From: Bacillota bacterium
GTDB lineage: Bacteria; Bacillota; DTU025
Length of the DNA: 10,846 nucleotides
Reading direction: 5' to 3'
NCBI GenBank assembly: GCA_012842765.1
Contig: DUWJ01000196.1
Span: 1 to 10,846, forward strand
Positions within the stretch are counted from its first letter, which is position 1, and every line of letters begins with the position of its first letter. Positions 1 to 6,118 of this stretch are shown piece after piece. The notes beneath the pieces were generated by a model, which was given only the letters and a program-made list of their open reading frames with translations, had not been told where the DNA came from and did not search any database. A program made the position numbers and the translations under genes.

Positions 1-245
1 GGGGGCGCGATTGCGCTGACGTATTCGGCCTTGCCAGCCGTTCCTCTCACCAGCAGAATCACGTCGGTCACGTTGTTTGCAGCCAAGCTTTTCACAACAG
101 CTTCAGCGCCCTGCGCCCTCACGGTGCTTCCCCACATCCATACTGCCAAAGTCTTCCGGTCCTTTGCCGCAACAGGAGCTGCGCAGCAAGCCAGCATGAG
201 ACATCCGATTACGCAGTACAACACGAGTCGCCCATTCGTCGACAT
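1..245 (-). CDS. Secreted protein, N-terminal part only (possible glycosidase-like TIM barrel)
   Basis: This is the first 81 codons of a gene that runs off the left edge. The ATG at 245-243 follows a GGGAGG Shine-Dalgarno about 11 bases upstream. The N-terminus is an export signal: a short polar start, a hydrophobic stretch rich in Leu, Cys and Ala around residues 7-22, then a PVAA|KD-type cleavage site. Two adjacent cysteines (residues 21-22) follow MLA, but this does not match a good lipobox, so a lipoprotein is possible but not favoured. The mature start reads KTLAVWMWGS, followed by an alternating segment with GAEAVVKSL and VTDVILLVRGTAGK. This resembles the first beta-alpha unit of secreted glycosyl-hydrolase-like barrels; that is family resemblance from memory, not a proven match. 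It lies downstream of GH3 in the same direction, after a 160-base gap with hairpins, so it may have its own promoter. Confidence 0.75.
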   Translation of the reverse strand, partial: MSTNGRLVLYCVIGCLMLACCAAPVAAKDRKTLAVWMWGSTVRAQGAEAVVKSLAANNVTDVILLVRGTAGKAEYVSAIAP

Positions 246-280
246 AGCTTCAGGAGCCTCCCTCTTCAAATTGTCTTCGT

Positions 281-310
281 CTCGATCGGCGCCAGATGCG
301 CCAAATCGAG
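281..310. promoter_or_regulatory. Imperfect inverted repeat in the leader of the secreted-protein gene
   Basis: CTCGAT (281-286) pairs with ATCGAG (305-310), and inside it GGCGC (288-292) pairs with GCGCC (298-302) around a five-base loop. That gives 11 paired bases with one small internal bulge. It sits about 35 bases upstream of the ATG at 245. No T-run follows on either strand, so it is not an intrinsic terminator. It could be an operator or a 5' leader structure. Confidence 0.35.
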
Positions 311-394
311 TGAATAGCAAACAATGCTGAGCTGTCTTTGCTAGCTAAAGCTCGAATGTTGGATGCCAAAGATTCCACGATCATGCAAAACTAT

Positions 395-416
395 TCGAGA
401 TCCACCTAGATCTCGA
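395..416 (-). terminator. Weak terminator-like hairpin spanning the GH3 stop codon
   Basis: TCGAGATC (395-402) and GATCTCGA (409-416) form a perfect 8-base-pair stem with a 6-base loop. The loop contains the TAG stop codon (408-406) of the GH3 gene. On the minus strand the stem is followed by ATAGTTTTG, a short T-run that starts four bases late. It may end or attenuate the transport operon transcript, but it is weaker than a textbook Rho-independent terminator. Confidence 0.35.
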
Positions 417-2085
417 GCCCGTACCCACGGGGATAGAATCCCGGTATCTCCACAGGAAGCCTTCCCTTCGCCGGAATCTCGCCAAACATCACTTCCACCA
501 TGGCTCTGATGGAACATGGCCGATACCCGTAGGTGACGAGGTAAGTTCTGACTTCCGGATATGCCCTGATATCGTAGGGGTTTCGAATGCCGCACGCCAC
601 AACAGGCGCACTTACCGCTCCATTCAGCATCTGCACGAGTTCGCCCTGAGCCTTCTCTTGTTCCCGGGTTTTGCAGGATGTTGCGATCACAACCGCATCT
701 GCACGTCCTGCCGCCGCAAGGGCTGCATCGATCTCGTCCCTAGTGGGGCACAGACTTACGCCCACTTCAACCGAAGTCACGCCCCGCGACGCAAACTCCT
801 TGCCGAGCACTGTGTCACCTTCCGCCAAGTCCTCCGCCCGAAGCCTGGGCATGGTGGCGGGGTAGATGACAGCAATCGTTTTCGGTCCATCGCCGCGGAA
901 GGGAAGCACTCCGTCGTCGTTTCGCAAAACCGTGATCGACTGACGAGCGATTCTCTGCTCGGCCTCAAGATGGTCCCTGCATCCCACAACATCCAGAGGA
1001 GGACGTCCGTCTGTCCACATCCTCAGGCGAGCCTCTTCGAGCTCGAGCTTGGTAGTGATGATCCGCCTGCACGAGGCGTCTATGGCCTCCCTGGGAATCC
1101 GCCCATCCAGCACCGCCTGCTCCATGCCGTCAATCGCCTGCCTCTGCAGCTCAAGAGTGTGACATATCAGGACCATGTCAGCTCCTGCCTCTACTGCCCG
1201 AACCGCGGCTTCGGGCGTGCCTATTGTGTCCTTGATGGCCCCCATCTCCAAGCAATCGGTGACTATCAGGCCACGAAATCCCATGCGCCCGCGGAGAAGT
1301 TCAGTCAAGATCGGACGTGACAATGTCCCGCACGCGCCTGTTGTATCGAGAGCCGGAACCTGAATGTGCGCCGTCATCACCGCCCGTACCCCAGAGCGAA
1401 CAGCTTCCTCAAAAGGTGGCAGATCCAGGGCTTCAACCTCTTCGATGGGCGAATCTACGAGCGGCACTGCAAGATGGGAATCTACAGCAGTCCGTCCATG
1501 CCCGGGGAAGTGTTTGGCCATGCACAGCACTGCGCCTTCCTCGTATCCGCGCACCGCGGCACTTCCGAACCGCCCAACCAACGCAGGATCATCACCATAG
1601 GCCCTTACCCCAATTATCGGGTTATCAGGATCAGCATTCACATCTACATCAGGAGCTGTCACAACGTTTATGCCCATGGCCAGAGATTCAAGGGCGATTG
1701 CCCGGCAAGCCTCATGCGCGTTTTCTGCATCACTCGTCGCTGCAAGAGCCATGTTGCCCGGGAAGACAGTAGTTCCATCTGTCACCTGCATGACCATGCC
1801 GCCCTCTTGATCCGCCATGATGAAAAGCGGAACCTTCGCCCCTGCCCTGATCGCGGCATCTTGGAGGGCTGATGTAAGCTCCAGCATTTCAGCGGGTCCG
1901 CGCGCGTTGCGGGCAAAGATGCCGACACCGCCCACCCCGGGGTCTTTCAGGAGCGACTCTATCCCTTCAGGTAATTCACCAGCGACGCGCTCCGGAAATC
2001 CCACGATGGTCATCTGCCCGATCTTCTCGCGCAAGCCCATCGACAGCAAGAGCTCATCTGCTCGACACGCGCCAGTCCTTCTCAT
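406..2085 (-). CDS. nagZ: Glycoside hydrolase family 3, NagZ-type beta-N-acetylhexosaminidase
   Basis: A 559-residue two-domain GH3 enzyme. The N-terminal TIM barrel (about residues 10-350) carries ADQEGG at 91-96 and KHFPGHG at 191-197. Asp202-Ser-His204 follows, which is the Asp-His dyad that serves as general acid/base in Bacillus NagZ-type enzymes. The nucleophile is predicted as Asp277 in IVTDCLEMGAI. A C-terminal alpha/beta domain (about 380-559) ends in a GRLPVEIPGF segment typical of long GH3 proteins. The KHFPGHG...DSH signature points to N-acetylhexosaminidase rather than beta-glucosidase; other substrates remain possible. There is no signal peptide, so it acts in the cytoplasm, probably on imported oligosaccharide or cell-wall fragments. 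The ATG at 2085 has an AGGGGG Shine-Dalgarno 8 bases upstream. It starts 24 bases after the MalG-like permease stop, so it is cotranscribed with the transporter. Confidence 0.93.
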   Translation of the reverse strand: MRRTGACRADELLLSMGLREKIGQMTIVGFPERVAGELPEGIESLLKDPGVGGVGIFARNARGPAEMLELTSALQDAAIRAGAKVPLFIMADQEGGMVMQVTDGTTVFPGNMALAATSDAENAHEACRAIALESLAMGINVVTAPDVDVNADPDNPIIGVRAYGDDPALVGRFGSAAVRGYEEGAVLCMAKHFPGHGRTAVDSHLAVPLVDSPIEEVEALDLPPFEEAVRSGVRAVMTAHIQVPALDTTGACGTLSRPILTELLRGRMGFRGLIVTDCLEMGAIKDTIGTPEAAVRAVEAGADMVLICHTLELQRQAIDGMEQAVLDGRIPREAIDASCRRIITTKLELEEARLRMWTDGRPPLDVVGCRDHLEAEQRIARQSITVLRNDDGVLPFRGDGPKTIAVIYPATMPRLRAEDLAEGDTVLGKEFASRGVTSVEVGVSLCPTRDEIDAALAAAGRADAVVIATSCKTREQEKAQGELVQMLNGAVSAPVVACGIRNPYDIRAYPEVRTYLVTYGYRPCSIRAMVEVMFGEIPAKGRLPVEIPGFYPRGYGLEI

Positions 2086-2109
2086 GATGAAATCCCCCTT
2101 TTGCTTGGC

Positions 2110-2976
2110 TCAGCCCTTGACTGCACCCATCACAATCCCTTTCTGGAACGAGTCCTGCATGAGCAGGTATACAACGACTATTGGGATCGTAGCAATTGTC
2201 ATGCCGGCACACAACGTGCCCCATTCTGTTACGTTCAAACCCCGGAACATGGTGAGCGCCAACGGCAAAGTCTTCAGCTTGATGTTGTTGATAATGAGAA
2301 GGGGCCAGAAGAACTGGTTCCACGACCACATGGCCTTGAAGATAGTCATCGTTCCGACTACCGGCTTCGCCAGCGGCAGCATGATTGACCAGTAGATTCT
2401 CCATGGCGAACAGCCGTCCACAAGTGCCGCATCCTCAAGCTCCTTTGGCACTGACTGGAAGAACTGTTTGAACATGAATACTCCGAAGCCCGACGAAAGA
2501 AACGGTACGATCATGCCTTGAAATGTGTCGAGCCAACGTAGTTTCCTCACAACAAGGAAGAGAGGCACGGCAATGACGTAGAAGGGAATCATCATCGTGG
2601 CCAGGGCTAGGTAGAATAGGAGGTTCTTGCCGGGAATGTCCCTTCGCGCCAGAACATATCCGGCCAACGAGTCTATAATCAATGCAGGACCAGTAATTAG
2701 GGCACTCACAAGCACACTGTTGAAAAAGAATGTTCCCAGAGTCACAGAGTCGCTGAAAACCCGGGGGAAATCCCAGGCGCGAACGTAGTTTTCAAATGTG
2801 ATTTTCGAAGGAATAAGCTGGTAAGAGATAATGACCGAGTCTGGAGTTAGCGAGGTTGACAGCATCCAGAGCACAGGAGCTACCATCACAATGGCGCCTG
2901 CTACAAGCAGTATATACTTGAGTCCTGCCAGAACTATCTCCCTGCACGTGCGCTTCTTTTTTAGCTTTGGAGTCAT
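2110..2976 (-). CDS. Carbohydrate ABC transporter permease, MalG type
   Basis: Inner-membrane permease subunit of a sugar ABC importer. It has about six hydrophobic segments: one near residues 16-38, several between about 80 and 170, and others near 205-228 and 255-275. The cytoplasmic EAA loop that docks the ATPase reads ELEDAALVDG and ends at IMLPLAKP, at about residues 179-204. The protein ends in KGIVMGAVKG, close to the usual MalG-family tail. Two start codons lie six bases apart (2982 and 2976). The GGAGGG Shine-Dalgarno ends two bases before the first and eight before the second, so 2976 (288 residues) is preferred over 2982 (290). It starts about 30 bases after the MalF-like gene and is followed by GH3. 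No ATP-binding subunit is encoded in the window, so an ATPase encoded elsewhere is implied. Confidence 0.93.
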   Translation of the reverse strand: MTPKLKKKRTCREIVLAGLKYILLVAGAIVMVAPVLWMLSTSLTPDSVIISYQLIPSKITFENYVRAWDFPRVFSDSVTLGTFFFNSVLVSALITGPALIIDSLAGYVLARRDIPGKNLLFYLALATMMIPFYVIAVPLFLVVRKLRWLDTFQGMIVPFLSSGFGVFMFKQFFQSVPKELEDAALVDGCSPWRIYWSIMLPLAKPVVGTMTIFKAMWSWNQFFWPLLIINNIKLKTLPLALTMFRGLNVTEWGTLCAGMTIATIPIVVVYLLMQDSFQKGIVMGAVKG

Positions 2977-3005
2977 GTTCATCGCCCTCCGTTCGACTTT
3001 GAAGC

Positions 3006-3926
3006 CTAGTATACGATCTCGTCTGCCTTAAACACTTTTCTAAGCACCCAGCTCAGGAAGAGCAATGAAATGAACAATGCCACAGCCAATGCGCTTGCAT
3101 ATCCCATGTCAAACTGAACAAAGCCCTTGTTGTGAAGCAGGTTGATTAGAGTGGTAGTCGAATATCCCGGCCCGCCTGAAGTCATGACATAAGTCTGCGT
3201 GAATACCTGGAACGAGCTGATAATCTCGGTGACAAGTATGAAGAACGTAGTGGGCCTCAATAGAGGTATAGTGATAAACCTTATTCTCTGCCATACCGTC
3301 GCGCCGTCAATTGCCCCCGCCTCGTAGAGCTCCAGGGGAATGCCCTGCAAACCTGCTGTGAATATGGTCATCACATATCCAAGGTCCTTCCACACGCTCA
3401 GCACGCAAACTGAGAACATGGCGAGATTCGAATCAGAGAGCCACCCTTTGGGCGCCACGTCGAAGAGGCTAAGAAACTGATTGGCAAGACCGTTGTTGCT
3501 TGCGCTGAATACCAGCGACCAGACGATTGCGGCGGCGACCATTGATGTTACAACAGGAAGAAAGTAGATGGTTCGGAAAATCTTTCGTCCCCATAGATTT
3601 GCTTGATCTAGCGCGAGAGCAAGAAGCAGACCGAGGACAAGACGCGTGGGCACCGTCCCCAGCGAGTACCTTACGGTGTTTTTGAGCGCAGTCCAGAATA
3701 CCGGATCGGAGAAAACCCGTCTGAAGTTGTCAATCCCTGAAAACTCAGGGGTCCTCATCGACAAGATGCTATAGTCGAAAAAACTGAGATAGAACGCCCA
3801 TACAACGGGGACGAATATGAATACCAGGAATATCACGTAGGCCGGCGCCAACATCGTATAGGACTCCAGGACTTCCCCGAGTCGATACAACACACGCTTT
3901 TTCTCAGCCACAGGCCTAGATTTCAT
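3006..3926 (-). CDS. Carbohydrate ABC transporter permease, MalF/UgpA type
   Basis: Partner permease of the sugar importer, with six predicted membrane spans; the first is near residues 26-50. The EAA loop is ELYEAGAIDG followed by FITIPLLRP, at about residues 199-224. The family hallmark TSGGPGYSTTTL occurs near residue 250, followed by the last membrane span. Length (306 residues) is normal for the family. A GTG at 3932 and an ATG at 3926 are both in frame. The GGGGAG Shine-Dalgarno lies only three bases from the GTG but nine from the ATG, so 3926 is preferred. The gene is separated from the solute-binding protein gene by a strong hairpin without a T-run, which may lower permease expression relative to the binding protein. 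Confidence 0.93.
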   Translation of the reverse strand: MKSRPVAEKKRVLYRLGEVLESYTMLAPAYVIFLVFIFVPVVWAFYLSFFDYSILSMRTPEFSGIDNFRRVFSDPVFWTALKNTVRYSLGTVPTRLVLGLLLALALDQANLWGRKIFRTIYFLPVVTSMVAAAIVWSLVFSASNNGLANQFLSLFDVAPKGWLSDSNLAMFSVCVLSVWKDLGYVMTIFTAGLQGIPLELYEAGAIDGATVWQRIRFITIPLLRPTTFFILVTEIISSFQVFTQTYVMTSGGPGYSTTTLINLLHNKGFVQFDMGYASALAVALFISLLFLSWVLRKVFKADEIVY

Positions 3927-3955
3927 AGTCACCGTCTCCCCTCTCCCGGAGTCCT

Positions 3956-4004
3956 GTCCTCCGCCGGACCCGACACCACGGTCAACGTGGGTCCGGCGGA
4001 GGAC
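3956..4004 (-). promoter_or_regulatory. Strong intercistronic hairpin between binding-protein and permease genes
   Basis: GTCCTCCGCCGGACCC (3956-3971) and its exact complement (3989-4004) form a 16-base-pair, GC-rich stem. The 17-base intervening segment can itself fold: CCACG (3976-3980) pairs with CGTGG (3986-3990), so a slightly shortened outer stem can stack with an inner 5-bp stem. No U-run follows on the minus strand (the next bases are AGGACTCCGG), so this is not a normal terminator. Placed just after the solute-binding protein stop (4019), it most likely protects the upstream mRNA from 3' decay or partially attenuates transcription. This is the known logic of malE-malF type intergenic hairpins, which keep binding protein in excess over permeases. 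Confidence 0.75.
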
Positions 4005-4018
4005 AACCGTAGTAGCCT

Positions 4019-5281
4019 CTACTTGCTCTTCAGCAAGTCCTCAAGCGCTTTTTGCATGTCATTCATTGCTGCCTGCACCGACTTAGTGCCTTCCATAGCC
4101 TGCTGCACTTCAGCCCTGATCACAGGAGTCATGCTGGAGGCCTTGGGGTGTTTGAAGTAGAAGAAGCCACCTATCTCCATCTGCTCTGTGTATACCTTTC
4201 GAATTGGGTCAGCCTTTACATACGGATCTGTAGAGGCCGACTTGAGCACAGGCGAGAACCCGCATGCCTTGCAGTACGCGAGCATTGGTTCTCGGGATAC
4301 CATGAATGATAGGAATTTCCACGCAGCTGCCTTGTTCCTGGACTGACTGGACATAACAATCACGTCAGAACCGCCGAACGCCCCATGTGCCTTGTTATGG
4401 GGAAGCAATGCCACACCGAGCTTGCCAGCGAGCGCCGGCTCTTTTGAGAACCTGACTGCCGTGTCAGACGCGTCGAAGAACATCGCAACCTTGCCCTCTG
4501 CGAACATCTTTTGAATATCCTGCAACGCTATTGTGGTGATGCCCGGAGGGGTCACCTTGTGCTTTCTCACGAGATCCACGTAGAACTGCATTGCCTCGAT
4601 TGCCGCAGGGGTGTTTGCGGTAGCAATGCCCTTCTCTTCATCTATGAAGTTGACTCCGTTCTGAACCAAGAACACCTGGTACTGCGAGACATAACGGCCT
4701 GACGTGCCGAATCCATACTGGTCGATAACGCCATCACCGTCTGTGTCGCGAGTGAGCTTCTTTGCATAGGTTAGGAACTCATCCCATGTCCATGATGGAT
4801 TGGGTTCGGGTACGCCGGCCGCCTTGAATAGGTCTTTGCGGTAGAGCATGGCACGGACATCGCCAAACCACGGCAGTGCCACTACCTTGCCATCAACCGA
4901 GCATCTCTCCAGAAACTGAGGGTAGAAGTCTCGTTTCATTTCCTTCGACATGTATTTGTCCAAAGGCTCCAAGGCGCCGCTTGCAGCCAGCACATGCTGG
5001 AAGGGATCTCCGATCGTGAACACATCAGCAATAGTTCCACCAACTATGGCTGCCTGGAACTTGACGTGTGGATCCTCTCCCCACGGCACAGCCTGGAAGT
5101 TGACACTGATGTCGGGGTTCGCAGCCTCAAACTCCTTGATGATCTGCCTCATCACCGGGGCTGTTTGGGAGTCTCCGCCAGCTTGCCAGAAGTTGATTGT
5201 GACTTTCTTCGCCGCGCTCACGGGAACGATCATGGCCGCAAGAACTAGACCTACTACAATGGCAGTAACAACCCGCTTCAT
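4019..5281 (-). CDS. ABC transporter solute-binding protein, family 1 (sugar)
   Basis: Extracellular sugar-binding protein of 420 residues that delivers substrate to the two permeases encoded downstream. Residues 1-23 are a Sec signal peptide: MKR, a hydrophobic core, then VSA|AKK as the signal peptidase I site. There is no cysteine near the cleavage site, so it is not a lipoprotein. The mature protein begins VTINFWQAGG and continues with EFEAANPDISV and a GGTIADVF segment, typical of bacterial extracellular solute-binding family 1. Trp-rich segments such as PSWTWDEF (residues 162-169) are typical of sugar-binding proteins of this type. The ATG at 5281 follows a perfect AGGAGG eight bases upstream. 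The gene precedes a strong hairpin and the two permease genes. The substrate cannot be read from sequence; gene context suggests an amino-sugar oligosaccharide or glycoconjugate. Confidence 0.95.
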   Translation of the reverse strand: MKRVVTAIVVGLVLAAMIVPVSAAKKVTINFWQAGGDSQTAPVMRQIIKEFEAANPDISVNFQAVPWGEDPHVKFQAAIVGGTIADVFTIGDPFQHVLAASGALEPLDKYMSKEMKRDFYPQFLERCSVDGKVVALPWFGDVRAMLYRKDLFKAAGVPEPNPSWTWDEFLTYAKKLTRDTDGDGVIDQYGFGTSGRYVSQYQVFLVQNGVNFIDEEKGIATANTPAAIEAMQFYVDLVRKHKVTPPGITTIALQDIQKMFAEGKVAMFFDASDTAVRFSKEPALAGKLGVALLPHNKAHGAFGGSDVIVMSSQSRNKAAAWKFLSFMVSREPMLAYCKACGFSPVLKSASTDPYVKADPIRKVYTEQMEIGGFFYFKHPKASSMTPVIRAEVQQAMEGTKSVQAAMNDMQKALEDLLKSK

Positions 5282-5297
5282 TGTTCAAGCCTCCTGA

Positions 5298-5363
5298 TCA
5301 TTTTTTATGGAAACGACTAAATCGCGCATCGGAAGAACTGCCGTGTGCAAAGCCTATTTCCAT
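5298..5363 (-). CDS. Small ORF (21 codons) with a perfect Shine-Dalgarno, upstream of the binding-protein gene
   Basis: On the minus strand AGGAGG (5375-5370) is followed by TGG and two successive ATG codons, at 5366 and 5363. The second ATG lies six bases after the Shine-Dalgarno, near-ideal spacing. The frame runs 21 codons from MEIGFAHGSS to SRFHKK and stops with TGA at 5300-5298. That stop lies directly before the AGGAGG of the solute-binding protein gene, 16 bases before its ATG. The peptide is polar and basic at its end, has no membrane segment, and I do not recognise it. It could be a leader peptide that couples translation to the binding protein gene, or a small protein. Its position fills the only sizeable gap inside the operon (5282-5392), where no terminator is visible. 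Confidence 0.45.
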   Translation of the reverse strand: MEIGFAHGSSSDARFSRFHKK

Positions 5364-5392
5364 CATCCACCTCCTAACCTCAAAATTGTTGC

Positions 5393-6118
5393 TCAAGCCC
5401 TTTTCTCAAAGGCCCCCCGCCACTGCCGGTCGATCTCATCGCCCCCATCCACGTTGGCGCTTACAAACACCGGAGGCACGATGCCCATGGCGCCTAGGCG
5501 TTCCACTACTTCCGCCTGAATCATGTTGATGATTGCAGCTCCCACCACAGTAGATGTGGGGCAGACATTCGTGGGCAGACCGTTCACTGGCAGCACGGCA
5601 TCGCCTACAACACCACAGTTGTCTATAACAATATCGGCAACGTCAAAAAGGCGCTCTCCGCTTGAATGGCGGGAGGGAACGCTCTTCGAGTGCGCAAGGG
5701 ATGTAAGAGCCACTACAATAATCCCGCGCGCCTTAGCAGTAAGAGCCATCTCCACCGGAACAGCGTTCCGGCCTGAATTTGATACGATCATCAAGACCTC
5801 GCCAGGGCGAATGCCGGAGTGATCCAGGATGATCTCCGCGTATCCCTCCAACCGTTCCATGTCTGTGGACTTAAACGGACCATCGTGAAGCATCAACGCC
5901 GGTTCGAGTATTGCGTTGACCGGCACAAGCCCGCCCGCCCTGTAAAACGCCTCTTCCGCAATGATGTGGGAGTGGCCAGTTCCGAAGATATGCAGTCTTC
6001 CGCCATTTCCAATTGCCTCGGCTATTGCATCAGCGGCTCTGCCTATCGCCTCGAGTTGTGTCTTTTCTACCTGATCCAGGGTCTGTTGAACGCTTTTTAA
6101 GTAGTTTTGGGCTAACAT
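5393..6118 (-). CDS. SIS-domain phosphosugar-binding protein (UPF0309-like)
   Basis: A 241-residue single-SIS-domain protein. It has an N-terminal helix (YLKSVQQTLDQVEKTQ), a phosphosugar loop FGTGHSH at residues 45-51, and a second loop SNSGRN at 113-118. Near the C-terminus is PVFVSANVDGGD (215-226), characteristic of the UPF0309 group of sugar isomerase-like proteins. The fold binds and often isomerises or cleaves phosphosugars; the exact reaction is unknown. The ATG at 6118 overlaps the end of the ceramidase-family gene by seven bases, giving translational coupling. A GTG at 6130 is also in frame, but AAAGGG lies almost against it, and the homologous N-terminus begins close to Tyr-Leu, so 6118 is preferred. 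It is probably cytoplasmic and works on the sugar released by GH3 or by the amidase after phosphorylation. Confidence 0.88.
   Translation of the reverse strand: MLAQNYLKSVQQTLDQVEKTQLEAIGRAADAIAEAIGNGGRLHIFGTGHSHIIAEEAFYRAGGLVPVNAILEPALMLHDGPFKSTDMERLEGYAEIILDHSGIRPGEVLMIVSNSGRNAVPVEMALTAKARGIIVVALTSLAHSKSVPSRHSSGERLFDVADIVIDNCGVVGDAVLPVNGLPTNVCPTSTVVGAAIINMIQAEVVERLGAMGIVPPVFVSANVDGGDEIDRQWRGAFEKRA

Noticed and set aside
658..1872. Several long plus-strand open frames within the GH3 gene region
   Set aside because: They are antisense shadows of a clear 559-residue GH3 enzyme; they lack Shine-Dalgarno sites and family features.
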